From PALSA-612 sp963791225 (GTDB lineage: Bacteria > Actinomycetota > Thermoleophilia > Gaiellales > Gaiellaceae): DNA of 64,000 nucleotides. The notes below the pieces were generated by a model that searched no databases, was not told the DNA's origin, and saw only the letters and a list, made by a program, of their open reading frames with translations. The number at the start of each line of letters is the position of its first letter. Positions within the stretch are counted from its first letter, which is position 1. Where the stretch lies: contig CAWBRV010000003.1 in the NCBI GenBank assembly GCA_963791225.1, positions 806,001-870,000 of the forward strand. Direction: 5' to 3'. Shown here piece after piece: positions 48,922-57,496 of the stretch. Made by a program: the position numbers and the translations under genes.

Positions 48922-50565
48922 CTAGTGCTTGGGCTTGTGGTGGCCGTTGTCGCCCGAGCTGTTGCCGCCTGAGCCGTTGCCGTTCGAGCCGTTGCCGCCC
49001 GAGCCGTTGCCGTTCGACCCGCTGTTGTTCGAGCTGCTCGACCCGTTCTGGTTGGTGCCTGCGTTCGAGCTCGTCGAACCGTTCGTGCCGCCGTTCGAGC
49101 TCGTCGACGACGTGGACGGCTTGGAGGACTCCGACGACGACGAGCCTGCGACGGCCCCTGGGTCACCACTGCCGGTGCCGCCGTCTCCCGGTGCCGAGAC
49201 CGCACCCCCAGGCTGCGACCCCGGCATCCTGTCCGCCGGATCGGTGGGATGGCGCCCGCCGCTGCCGCGCCTCGGGGCGCGCTTCGGCTTTGCTTTCGGC
49301 TTCGCCTTCGCCCCGGGACGCAAGGGCGGGGAAGATGAGTGCGGCGACACCGCCGCAGGCCGTGCGTTGGCCGGCGCCGTTGCCGCCGCGGGGGGAGGAC
49401 TCTGGTGCGGCGAGACCTCGACCGGGGCTGTCGTCCCGGGCCGGGCGGTGGTGCCGCCGTTGGAGGTCGCGGGCGATGCGTGCGCGCCCGCTGCCTTCAC
49501 GTAGGTCGACGGGACGGCAGTCGCCTTCGACGAACCGGCGTGGCCGGGTCCGTGGGTGCGGCCATGTGTGCGCGCGTGGCCGTGCGTGCCGGAGCTCACG
49601 GCGGCGGCGTGCGAGACATAGGCGATGCCGGCTGTGTGCACGGCCTGCGCGAATGCCGCCGATGCCGCCGATGTCGCCGTCGGGCCGGTCGCCGACACCG
49701 CGAGTCCCGGAGCGGGGGCGGCTCGTCCTTCGGTGTGGTCCGCGACCGGCGAGTGCATGATGGCCATCGGGATCGCCACCGTCGCGATCGCCGCCGTCGA
49801 GGTGACTGCGGCCGCAACATGGACGGCAGACGGAGCCTGCGAGAAAGCGGAGGCGAGACGCGACAACAGCTCGCCCGGCCAGAAGACGAGCCCCGCGACC
49901 TTGCCGGCACTCGAGCGAGCGGCCCGCGCGAGCGTCGCACAGGGCGAGCAATGACGTAGATGCGTCCGCAACGAGTGCCGCTCGGCGGCGGTGATCGAAC
50001 CCATCAGCTGCTGTTCGACGAGCGCCTTCGTCTCGGCGCAGTCGAACGGCTGCTCTCCGGCCTGGATCTCCGCGCGGAAGCTGGCACGTGCACGCGCCAG
50101 CAGCGTCTCGGCACCGGCGGGCGAGAGCGTCAGCAGCTCGCAGATCTCGGCGTGCGGGGCGCCGCGGAAGTCACGCAGGATCAGCGCGGCGCGTTGGTTC
50201 GGGAGCATGCGCGTCAGCGCGCCGACGATCTCGTCGACGCTCGGCGTGTCGTCGCCGCCGGTCCCGGGGAGGCGCTCGGGATCGAGCTCGACCTCGTCCG
50301 GTCGCGCGGAGGCGGCGCGGCCGCGGCTGAAGCAGACGTTTCGCGTGATCGCGAGCAGCCATGCCCGCGGCTCCGCCGGGCGGACTCCCTGGCGCAGCGC
50401 TCGCAGCACGTTCACGAACACCGTCTGCGAGGCATCCTCGGCGTCGGCCGCGTTCCGGAGCAGGTACGACGCCAGGCGCTGAACCTCGCTCCTATACGTG
50501 CTGTACAGGGCTTCGAAATTTCCTTCGTCCCCTGCGTGCCCCTGTGTCTCGACGAACGAGGCCAC
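48922..50565 (-). CDS. ECF sigma factor fused to ZAS anti-sigma domain, membrane helix and low-complexity tail
   Basis: 547 residues. Sigma region 2 (about 15-82: ALYSTYRSEVQRLASYLLRN, AWLLAITRNVCFSRGR) and region 4 (about 112-165: LTRMLPNQRAALILRDFRGA, LLARARASFR). These are followed by a ZAS zinc domain with C176-x25-H202-x3-C206-x2-C209. A membrane helix lies at about 249-270, then about 275 residues rich in Ser, Gly, Asn, Pro and Ala outside the membrane. The sigma factor would thus be tethered in cis to its own anti-sigma module. GTG 50565 follows AGGAGGTGG. Release would need proteolysis or a conformational change; the signal is unknown. Confidence 0.82.
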   Translation of the reverse strand: MASFVETQGHAGDEGNFEALYSTYRSEVQRLASYLLRNAADAEDASQTVFVNVLRALRQGVRPAEPRAWLLAITRNVCFSRGRAASARPDEVELDPERLPGTGGDDTPSVDEIVGALTRMLPNQRAALILRDFRGAPHAEICELLTLSPAGAETLLARARASFRAEIQAGEQPFDCAETKALVEQQLMGSITAAERHSLRTHLRHCSPCATLARAARSSAGKVAGLVFWPGELLSRLASAFSQAPSAVHVAAAVTSTAAIATVAIPMAIMHSPVADHTEGRAAPAPGLAVSATGPTATSAASAAFAQAVHTAGIAYVSHAAAVSSGTHGHARTHGRTHGPGHAGSSKATAVPSTYVKAAGAHASPATSNGGTTARPGTTAPVEVSPHQSPPPAAATAPANARPAAVSPHSSSPPLRPGAKAKPKAKPKRAPRRGSGGRHPTDPADRMPGSQPGGAVSAPGDGGTGSGDPGAVAGSSSSESSKPSTSSTSSNGGTNGSTSSNAGTNQNGSSSSNNSGSNGNGSGGNGSNGNGSGGNSSGDNGHHKPKH

Positions 50566-50656
50566 CCACCACCTCCTGTACCCCCGGTTCCCTTGACGTT
50601 TGCACTCGGCGGGTGGGGGGTCGGCCTCGATCCCTCGATCGAGGGATCCTAGGAGA

Positions 50657-50965
50657 CTAACTCGTCGGCGGCGTTTCCGCGGGCGCCGTCCCGCTCGGCT
50701 CCTCGGCTGGGGGAGCCGGGTCGGGCTCACTGCCGATCGCGTCGAGGTCGCTCTTCGCCGCATGCGCCCGGTCGATCGCGGGCTGGAGCTCGGCGTGGGA
50801 CAGCTCGCCGCGATCGGCCAGTTCGAGCGCTTTCTCGCCCAGTTCGGCGTAGGCCTGCTGGAGGTCGCGCTTCGCCTGCAGCCTCTCGATCTCCGCCTGC
50901 GCCCGCGTCGCGGCCTGCTCGGCGCCCGACTTCACGCCTGCCTTCACCTTGTCCAGGAAGCTCAT
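50657..50965 (-). CDS. Small coiled-coil protein
   Basis: 102 residues. SFLDKVKAGVKSGAEQAATR, then a long Ala/Glu/Arg/Gln helix (about 20-80) likely forming a coiled coil, and a Pro/Glu/Ala-rich disordered tail. Resembles small actinobacterial proteins of unknown role often next to envelope or glycogen genes. GAAGGGACGG precedes the ATG. Divergent from glgC across a 42-bp gap that holds both promoters. Confidence 0.65.
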   Translation of the reverse strand: MSFLDKVKAGVKSGAEQAATRAQAEIERLQAKRDLQQAYAELGEKALELADRGELSHAELQPAIDRAHAAKSDLDAIGSEPDPAPPAEEPSGTAPAETPPTS

Positions 50966-50995
50966 GTCCGTCCCTTCCGGTCGATTGCCTGCGTT

Positions 50996-51001
50996 TAATG
51001 T
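50996..51001 (+). promoter_or_regulatory. Leaderless -10 of glgC
   Basis: TAATGT, then 6 nt, then ATG 51008; no Shine-Dalgarno. On the other strand the same bases read ACATTA within CATTAAAC, which may serve the divergent small gene. Confidence 0.5.
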
Positions 51002-51007
51002 TGACGC

Positions 51008-52243
51008 ATGTCGCTGCCTCGCGGATTCGCCATGGTGCTGGCCGGCGGCGAGGGGAAGCGGCTCCAGCCGCTGACGGCCGACCGGGCGAAGCCGGCGGTG
51101 CCGTTCGGCGGCAATTTCCGGCTCGTCGACTTCGCACTCTCGAACCTCGTCAACGCGGGCTACCTGCGGATCGCCGTGCTGACCCAGTACAAGAGTCACA
51201 GCCTCGACAAGCACATCGCGACGACGTGGCGGCTGTCACCGCTGCTCGGCAACTACGTCACGCCCGTACCGGCCCAGATGCGGCGCGGGCCGCACTGGTT
51301 CGCCGGGTCGGCCGATGCGATCTACCAGAACATGAACCTGATCTCCGACGAGCGGCCGACCTACATCTGCGTCTTCGGCGCCGACCACATCTACCGGATG
51401 GACCCGCGGCAGATGATCGAGCAGCACCTCGAGTCGGGCGCGGGCGTGACCGTCGCGGGCATCCGGATGCCGATCGAGCAGGCGGGCGACTTCGGCGTGA
51501 TCGAGCCCGCTCCCGGCGGCAACGCCATCGCCGCCTTCCGCGAGAAGCCTTCCGACCCGATCGGCCTGCCCGACGCGCCCGACCAGGTGCTCGCGTCGAT
51601 GGGCAACTACGTCTTCACGACGGCTGCGCTCGTCGAGGCGGTGAACCTGGACGCCGAGGTCGAGACGTCCAGGCACGATCTGGGCGGCGACATCATTCCG
51701 GATCTCGTCGCGCGCGGCGAGGCCGCCGTGTGGGACTTCGCCGAGAGCCGCGTGCCGGGTGTGAGCGAGCGCGAGCGCGGGTACTGGCGCGACGTCGGGA
51801 CGCTCGACGCCTACTTCGAGGCGCACATGGATCTGATCTCCGTCGACCCTGTCTTCAACCTCTACAACGAGCTCTGGCCGATCCTGACCTGGCCCGAGCC
51901 GCTTCCTCCCGCGAAGTTCGTGCTCGAGGAGCCCGGGCGGACGGGCATGGCGATCGACTCGATGGTCTGCGCCGGGGTCGTCGTCTCGGGCGGGGTCGTG
52001 CGCCGGTCGATCCTCTCGCCGCGCGTGCACGTCCACTCGCGGGCGCTCGTCGAGGGCTCGGTGCTGATGCACGACGTCGACATCGGCCGCGGGGCGATCG
52101 TGCGCAAGGCGATCCTGGACAAGAACGTGCAGGTCGCCGAGGGAGCGGAGATCGGCGTCGACCCGGAGGCCGACCGGAAGCGTTTCGTCGTCTCGGAAGG
52201 CGGGATCGTCGTGGTCGGGAAAGGGGAGAAGGTTGCCGCCTGA
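51008..52243 (+). CDS. glgC: Glucose-1-phosphate adenylyltransferase
   Basis: 411 residues. Makes ADP-glucose from G1P and ATP, the committed step of glycogen synthesis. FAMVLAGGEGKRLQPLTADR and AKPAVPFGGNFRLVDFALSN form the nucleotide site. GADHIYRMD carries the catalytic Asp, FREKPSDP the G1P site, and YWRDVGTLDAYFEAH the end of the catalytic domain. The C-terminal left-handed beta-helix (VVRRSILSPRVHVHSRALVE) is complete. It overlaps the next gene by 11 nt. Confidence 0.97.
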   Translation: MSLPRGFAMVLAGGEGKRLQPLTADRAKPAVPFGGNFRLVDFALSNLVNAGYLRIAVLTQYKSHSLDKHIATTWRLSPLLGNYVTPVPAQMRRGPHWFAGSADAIYQNMNLISDERPTYICVFGADHIYRMDPRQMIEQHLESGAGVTVAGIRMPIEQAGDFGVIEPAPGGNAIAAFREKPSDPIGLPDAPDQVLASMGNYVFTTAALVEAVNLDAEVETSRHDLGGDIIPDLVARGEAAVWDFAESRVPGVSERERGYWRDVGTLDAYFEAHMDLISVDPVFNLYNELWPILTWPEPLPPAKFVLEEPGRTGMAIDSMVCAGVVVSGGVVRRSILSPRVHVHSRALVEGSVLMHDVDIGRGAIVRKAILDKNVQVAEGAEIGVDPEADRKRFVVSEGGIVVVGKGEKVAA

Positions 52244-53459
52244 CGGCCGCGACCTCGGCGTCGCGCTCCTGACCCGCGAGTACCCGCCCGAGGTGTACGG
52301 CGGTGCGGGCGTGCACGTCGAGTACCTGGCCCGCGAGCTCGCGCGGCTCGTCGACGTGACCGTCCACTGCTGGGGCGCCGAGCGGCCGCCGGGCGCGCCC
52401 GGCGAGCCCAGGGTCGTCGCCCACCGCGCCTGGGAGGCGCTCGCGGGCGACTCGCAGCACCTCGCGGCGCTGCAGGCGGTATCGATCGATCTGACGATGG
52501 CGGCGGGCGTCGAGGGAGCCGGGATCGTGCACTCGCACACCTGGTACGCGCAGTTCGGCGGTCAACTCGCGAAGCTGATGTACGGGATCCCGGCCGTCTG
52601 CACCGTCCACTCGCTCGAGCCGATGCGTCCCTGGAAGGAGGAGCAGCTCGGCGGCGGCTACGCGGTCTCGTCGTTCTGCGAGCAGACCGCGCTCGAGGCC
52701 GCCGACGCGATCGTCGCCGTCTCGTCGGAGATGCGTCGCGACGTGCTCTCGTGCTATCCGGCGATCGACCCCGAGCGCGTGGGCGTGATCTACAACGGGA
52801 TCGACGCGGAGGAGTACCGGCCGGACCCGTCGACCGACGTGCTCGAGCGCTACGGCGTCGACCCGTCGCGGCCGTCGGTCGTGTTCGTCGGCCGGATCAC
52901 GCGGCAGAAGGGTGTCACCTACCTCTGCGACGCGGCCCTCCAGATCGACCCGGCCGCTCAGCTCGTGCTCTGCGCAGGCGCGCCGGACACGCCGGAGATC
53001 GGAGCCGAGATCGCCGCCAAGGTCGACCGCGTGCGGTCCGAGCGCGGCAACGTGCTCTGGCTCGACCAGATGCTCACGAAGCCCGAGGTGATCCAGTTGC
53101 TGTCGCACGCGACCGTGTTCGTCTGCCCGTCGATCTACGAGCCGCTCGGCATCGTCAACCTCGAGGCCATGGCTTGCGAGACGGCCGTCGTCGCCACGCG
53201 CACCGGTGGCATTCCGGAGGTCGTCGACGACGGGGTGACGGGGTTGCTCGTCCCGTTCGAGCCGGGCGACGACGGCTCGCGCGCCCCGGTCGATCCGGAG
53301 CAGTTCGCGACCGACATCGCCGTGCGGGTCAACGAGCTCGTCGCCGACCCGGCGCGCGCGGAGGAGATGGGCCGTGCCGGCCGGCAGCGCGCGATCGACC
53401 ATTTCTCCTGGCGCGCGATCGCCGAGCAGACGGTCGAGCTGTACCGCTCGCTGCTCTAG
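52233..53459 (+). CDS. glgM: GT4 alpha-maltose-1-phosphate synthase / glycogen synthase, GlgM type
   Basis: 408 residues. VALLTREYPPEVYGGAGVHV is the hallmark of the actinobacterial GT4 enzyme (GlgA/GlgM), which makes maltose-1-phosphate from ADP-glucose and G1P. GRITRQKGVTYLCDAALQ and SIYEPLGIVNLEAMACETAV (E-x7-E) are the donor sites. The TTG start at 52233 is supported by AAGGGGAGAAGG just upstream. With glgE nearby the GlgM reading is preferred over plain glycogen synthase. The 3' end overlaps the convergent YciI-like gene by 4 nt. Confidence 0.9.
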   Translation: MPPDGRDLGVALLTREYPPEVYGGAGVHVEYLARELARLVDVTVHCWGAERPPGAPGEPRVVAHRAWEALAGDSQHLAALQAVSIDLTMAAGVEGAGIVHSHTWYAQFGGQLAKLMYGIPAVCTVHSLEPMRPWKEEQLGGGYAVSSFCEQTALEAADAIVAVSSEMRRDVLSCYPAIDPERVGVIYNGIDAEEYRPDPSTDVLERYGVDPSRPSVVFVGRITRQKGVTYLCDAALQIDPAAQLVLCAGAPDTPEIGAEIAAKVDRVRSERGNVLWLDQMLTKPEVIQLLSHATVFVCPSIYEPLGIVNLEAMACETAVVATRTGGIPEVVDDGVTGLLVPFEPGDDGSRAPVDPEQFATDIAVRVNELVADPARAEEMGRAGRQRAIDHFSWRAIAEQTVELYRSLL

Positions 53460-53755
53460 CTCGCCCGGCGCGGGTCGAGCCGGATCGTCCAGGGCTCGAT
53501 CGCCGCAATCCGCAGATGTGACTCGTGCCACGGGTCGCGCCCGAGCGTGGCACGGACCGCGTCCTCGGACTCGGCCTCGACGGCGAGGACGACGCGGTGC
53601 TCGTCCGCGAGCGGCCCGCCCAGGAAGACGAAGCCGGAGTCCACGAGCTCGTCCATGAACGCCGCATGCGCGGGCCAGTCGGACTGCTCTTCGAGCTGCC
53701 GGGCCGGATCCCACTCCGGCCCCGAGCGGTGGACGAGGACGTGGAACGTCGCCAC
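53456..53755 (-). CDS. YciI-like protein
   Basis: 99 residues, a ferredoxin-like small protein. The YCII pattern is visible: FHVLVHRSGPEWDPARQLEE, WPAHAAFMDELVDSGFVFLG, GGPLADE and AVRATLGRDPWHESHL (conserved His and Asp near the pocket). Function uncertain in the family. GTG 53755 has TAGAAG 6 nt before it (leaderless). Confidence 0.82.
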   Translation of the reverse strand: MATFHVLVHRSGPEWDPARQLEEQSDWPAHAAFMDELVDSGFVFLGGPLADEHRVVLAVEAESEDAVRATLGRDPWHESHLRIAAIEPWTIRLDPRRAS

Positions 53756-53799
53756 GCCCGACTTCTAGCAGCTAAGCGGCTCCTGGCAGCCACGTCATG

Positions 53800-53828
53800 T
53801 CAGGTTCTGTCTGAGGGACAGTCCCTGA
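53800..53828. repeat. Imperfect palindrome containing GGGACAGTCCC
   Basis: TCAGG-TT-CTGTC, a 5-nt loop, then GACAG-TC-CCTGA: two nested 5-bp arms. GGGACAGTCCC within it is itself nearly palindromic. It lies in a 128-bp gap that also holds the terminator of the GNAT gene and the leaderless promoter of the YciI-like gene. It looks like a REP-type element, though no second copy was found in the window. Confidence 0.35.
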
Positions 53829-53866
53829 ACGGGGGGCGCACGGAACTGTCACGAGACACGCAAGGT

Positions 53867-53883
53867 GCCCCGCAAAGCGGGGC
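53867..53883 (-). terminator. Hairpin terminator of the malQ-GNAT unit
   Basis: GCCCCGC-AAA-GCGGGGC, a perfect 7-bp stem directly after the GNAT stop codon at 53884. Confidence 0.65.
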
Positions 53884-54399
53884 CTAGGGCGTGCGGGCGA
53901 AGAAGAGGGCGAACTCGCCGGGGAGCTCGACCGGGTCGTAGAAGCTCTCGTCGAGGCCGCTGAGATAGAAGCCCGTTGCAAGGTAGAACTGGACAGCCGG
54001 GTAGTTCACGTTCTGGGTCTCGACCCAGAGGCAGCGTGCACCGCTCGCCCGTGCCTGCCCGGCAAGCGCGTCGAGGAGAGCCTTGCCGATGCCTTGCCCG
54101 CGGTGCGACGGCGAGACGTAGAGGTGCCTGACGGCAGCGCGCCCGTTCCAGGCCGGCGGCTCGACCTGCGCGAAGCCGACAATCGCGCCGTCGATCTCGG
54201 CCAGGAACGCGCCATCGCCTGGATCGGCCTCCGGCAGGGCATAGGACTTCGTCAGCGGGGCGCGGGTCAGGAGCGGCAGCGAGAAACCGAACCCGCCTCG
54301 CTCGCGGCCGAAGCGATAGACGCGGTCGGTGGTGAACGACGTGTCGATCGCCTGAATCCCCGCCGCGTCCCGCGACCACTGCGTCGGCCGCACGTTCAC
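53884..54399 (-). CDS. GNAT family N-acetyltransferase
   Basis: 171 residues. The acetyl-CoA site reads VRHLYVSPSHRGQGIGKALL (R/Q-x-x-G-x-G/A), preceded by GAIVGFAQVEP and followed by ARCLWVETQNVNYPAVQFYL and ATGFYLSGLDESFYD. Probably an amine or peptide acetyltransferase, substrate unknown. The GTG start at 54399 overlaps the malQ stop (GTGA), which sets the start and shows the two are co-translated. Confidence 0.88.
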   Translation of the reverse strand: MNVRPTQWSRDAAGIQAIDTSFTTDRVYRFGRERGGFGFSLPLLTRAPLTKSYALPEADPGDGAFLAEIDGAIVGFAQVEPPAWNGRAAVRHLYVSPSHRGQGIGKALLDALAGQARASGARCLWVETQNVNYPAVQFYLATGFYLSGLDESFYDPVELPGEFALFFARTP

Positions 54400-55607
54400 C
54401 GGCGTCCCGTCCTCCGGGCCGCCAGCGTCTCCCCACGCAACCGGGCCGCCAGGCTCTCCGTGAGCTGGCCCGGCTCGAGACGCCACGTCCAGTTGCGCAG
54501 GTCCGTGGTCCCCGGCCAGTTCATCCGCGCCGAGTTGTCGAGGCCGAGGACGTCCTGGACGGGCAGGATCGAGATCGCAGCAGGCGAGGAGAGTGCCACG
54601 CGGATCAGGCTCCAGTTCGGCTCGGCCGGGTCGAGCCCCGTCCGCGCGCGCTGCCGCGGCGGCAGCGATTCCCACCAGCCGACGGTCGTCGGCGTGTCGT
54701 GCGTGCCCGTGTAGACGACGAGGTCGGGGCGATGGTTCGCGGGCCGGTGCGGGTTGCGCCGGCCGCCGCCGGGCGCGAACTGGAGCACGGCCATCCCGGG
54801 CAGCCCGAGCTTCTCGCGCAGAGCCTCGACGGCCGGCGTGATCGACCCCAGGTCCTCGACGATCAGCGGTAGGCGCCCGAGCTCGCGTTCGAGCGCGCGG
54901 AACAGATCCGCACCCGGGCCGCGCCGCCAGCGCCCCGCCTTCGCGGTCAAGAGCGCCGCGGGTACGGACCAGTACGAGACGAAGCCGCGGAAGTGGTCGA
55001 CGCGGGAGAGATCGAAGAGAGCGGTGGTGCGCCGGACGCGGTCGATCCACCAGCGATAGCCGTCGGCGCGCAGCGCGGCCCAGTCGTAGATCGGGTTTCC
55101 CCAGAGCTGCCCGACCGCGCTCAGGGCGTCCGGCGGCGCTCCGGCAACGATGCCGCGCTGGAAGAGCTCGGGGTGCGCGAGGTGGTCGGCGCTCCCCGGC
55201 GCGACGTAGATCGGGAGGTCGCCGATCAGGCGTACGCCCCGGTCGGCCGCGTAGGCCCGGAGGGCGCTCCACTCGCGGTCGAAACGCACCTGGTCCTCGA
55301 CCGCTACCGGCCCGGCGAAGTGCTCCCAGTCGTCGATCCAGGCCGCCTCCCGGGCGCGAAAGGCCGCGATCTCCCGGGCGCTCACGGCCGCGTCGGGCTC
55401 GGCGAGCAGGCCCCGCCACGCGGCGAATGCGGACGAGGCCATGTAGGGCGAGCCCGTCCGGTCGGGCGGCCCGAGCGGCAGGACCTGCCACCATGTCTGG
55501 CCGGCCGCGCGCAGCCAGTCGACGAATGCGTACGCGTCCGGCCCGAGGCGCCGGTGCGGGAGCGAGGTGACGTGCAGCAGGATTCCGCTCGAGCGGGGAA
55601 GATTCAT
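54396..55607 (-). CDS. malQ: 4-alpha-glucanotransferase (amylomaltase)
   Basis: 403 residues, shorter than the usual 500-residue amylomaltase. GH77 motifs: RSSGILLHVTSLPH, WWQVLPLGPPDRTGSPY, IGDLPIYVA, GQLWGNPIYDW, FDLSRVDHFRGF (nucleophile Asp), PLIVEDLGSITP (acid/base Glu) and YTGTHDTPTTVGWW. All catalytic residues are present, so the shorter length reflects loop deletions. It rearranges maltodextrins for the glycogen pathway. Divergent from glgE across about 60 bp. Confidence 0.93.
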   Translation of the reverse strand: MNLPRSSGILLHVTSLPHRRLGPDAYAFVDWLRAAGQTWWQVLPLGPPDRTGSPYMASSAFAAWRGLLAEPDAAVSAREIAAFRAREAAWIDDWEHFAGPVAVEDQVRFDREWSALRAYAADRGVRLIGDLPIYVAPGSADHLAHPELFQRGIVAGAPPDALSAVGQLWGNPIYDWAALRADGYRWWIDRVRRTTALFDLSRVDHFRGFVSYWSVPAALLTAKAGRWRRGPGADLFRALERELGRLPLIVEDLGSITPAVEALREKLGLPGMAVLQFAPGGGRRNPHRPANHRPDLVVYTGTHDTPTTVGWWESLPPRQRARTGLDPAEPNWSLIRVALSSPAAISILPVQDVLGLDNSARMNWPGTTDLRNWTWRLEPGQLTESLAARLRGETLAARRTGRR

Positions 55608-55666
55608 CGCGCCGGCCGAACCAGAGCGTGCATGACTCGAGCCGGGTCGCGGTACCGAGACATCCG

Positions 55667-57496
55667 ATGACCAGTCTCCCGAAGACGCGGACGCGAATCC
55701 AGGTCCAACGTGTCTGGCCGATGCTGGACTGTGGCCGCTACCCGGTGAAGCGCTCGCTCGGCGACCAGGTCGAGGTCTGGGCCGACGTCTTCAGCGACGG
55801 CCACGACGTTCTCCGCGCGGTCGTCCGTTACCGGCCACCTGGCGCGCGGCGCTGGTTGGAGGCGTCGATGGAACCGATCGGGAACGACCGCTGGCACGGC
55901 TCCTTTCCGGTCGACGTGCTCGGCCGCTGGCAGTACACGATCACGGCCTGGACCGACCGTTGGGCCTCCTGGCGCTGGGAGATCGACCGCAAGCTCGAGG
56001 GCGGGCAGAAGAACCTCTCCAGCGAGCTGCTCGAGGGCGCTGTGCTCGCGGGCGTCGAGGCATTGACGCTCGAGCAGGCCCTCGACCCGGCCCTCGCGCC
56101 GAAGCTCCGGCGAGAGCACGAGACGACCGTCCTGCCGCTCGACCTGATCGTCGACCGCGAGGGGGCGCGCTTCTCCAGCTGGTACGAGCTGTTCCCCCGG
56201 TCGTGGGGCGGATTTGCCGGCGTCGAGGAGCAGCTGCCACGGCTCGCCGAGCTTGGCTTCGACGTGATCTACCTGCCGCCGATCCACCCGATCGGCCGCA
56301 CGCAACGGAAGGGCAGGAACAATAGCCTCGAGGCCGCGCCGGGCGATCCCGGCAGCCCATGGGCGATCGGCGGCCCCGAAGGCGGGCACACCGCAGTCGA
56401 TCCGGAGCTCGGCACGCTCGCCGACTTCGACCGGCTCGTCGCCCGCGCACAGGAGCTCGGAATCGAGATCGCGCTCGACCTCGCGATCCAGTGCTCGCCC
56501 GACCACCCGTGGCTCGAGGCGCATCCTGAATGGTTCCACCGTCGCCCCGACGGGACGCTCAAGTACGCCGAGAACCCGCCCAAGCGCTACCAGGACATCT
56601 ACAACGTCAACTTCGACTCGTCCGACTGGGAGGGCCTGTGGCACGCGCTCCGCGACGTGGTGCTCTTCTGGGTCGGCCACGGCGTCAGGGCCTTCCGTGT
56701 CGACAACCCGCATACGAAGCCGGTCGCGTTCTGGGAATGGCTGATCCGCGAGGTGCAGGCCGCGCACCCGGACGTCGTCTTCCTCGCCGAGGCGTTCACG
56801 CGGCCCGCGATGATGTCGACGCTGGCGAAGCTCGGCTTCAGCCAGTCCTACACCTACTTCACCTGGAGGAACACGAAGGCCGAGCTGGTCGACTTCATGA
56901 CCAACCTGACGAGGAGCGAGTGGCCCGAGTTCTACCGGCCGAACCTGTTCGCGAACACGCCCGACATCCTCCACGCCTATCTCCAGCGCGGCGGCCGGCC
57001 CGCGTTCGAGGCGCGGCTCGTCCTCGCCGCGACCCTCTCGCCGGCGTACGGGATCTACTCCGGCTTCGAGAGCTGTGAGAACGTCCCCGTGCACGACGGG
57101 AGCGAGGAATACCTGAACTCGGAGAAGTACGAGGCACGTGACCGCGCACTCGACGGGCCGCTGCTGCCGCTCGTCGCCCGGTTGAACGAGGTCAGGCGGG
57201 AGAACCCGGCCTTACAGAGGCTCGAAAACATCACGTTCGTCGAGACGGAGAACGCCGACCTGATCGCCTACGTCAAGCGCGAGGGCACGAACACGGTCTT
57301 CTGCATCGTCAACCTCGAGCCGACACAGCCGCGCGAAGGCGTCGCGATCGTCCCCGCCGCGCTCGGCCTGCCGCCCACCTTCCGCGTCCGCGACCTCCTC
57401 GACGACACGCTCTACACCTGGCACGTGGGCCGGAACTACGTGCGGCTCGAGCCCGGCACGCGCCAGGCGCATGTCCTGAGGGTAGAGGCGGCGTGA
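55667..57496 (+). CDS. glgE: Alpha-1,4-glucan:maltose-1-phosphate maltosyltransferase
   Basis: 609 residues, slightly short for GlgE (about 660). An N-terminal Ig-like domain (VEVWADVFSDGHDVLRAVVR), then the GH13_3 barrel: WYELFPRSW, YLPPIHPIGRTQRKGRNN (family hallmark), GHTAVDPELGT, GVRAFRVDNPHTKP (nucleophile Asp), VFLAEAFTRPAMM (Glu) and NLFANTPDILH. It extends glucan with maltosyl units from maltose-1-phosphate, the product of the glgM-type gene. The ATG at 55667 (MTSLPKTR) is preferred; the frame is open 39 nt further up. It overlaps glgB by 4 nt (GTGA). Confidence 0.95.
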   Translation: MTSLPKTRTRIQVQRVWPMLDCGRYPVKRSLGDQVEVWADVFSDGHDVLRAVVRYRPPGARRWLEASMEPIGNDRWHGSFPVDVLGRWQYTITAWTDRWASWRWEIDRKLEGGQKNLSSELLEGAVLAGVEALTLEQALDPALAPKLRREHETTVLPLDLIVDREGARFSSWYELFPRSWGGFAGVEEQLPRLAELGFDVIYLPPIHPIGRTQRKGRNNSLEAAPGDPGSPWAIGGPEGGHTAVDPELGTLADFDRLVARAQELGIEIALDLAIQCSPDHPWLEAHPEWFHRRPDGTLKYAENPPKRYQDIYNVNFDSSDWEGLWHALRDVVLFWVGHGVRAFRVDNPHTKPVAFWEWLIREVQAAHPDVVFLAEAFTRPAMMSTLAKLGFSQSYTYFTWRNTKAELVDFMTNLTRSEWPEFYRPNLFANTPDILHAYLQRGGRPAFEARLVLAATLSPAYGIYSGFESCENVPVHDGSEEYLNSEKYEARDRALDGPLLPLVARLNEVRRENPALQRLENITFVETENADLIAYVKREGTNTVFCIVNLEPTQPREGVAIVPAALGLPPTFRVRDLLDDTLYTWHVGRNYVRLEPGTRQAHVLRVEAA

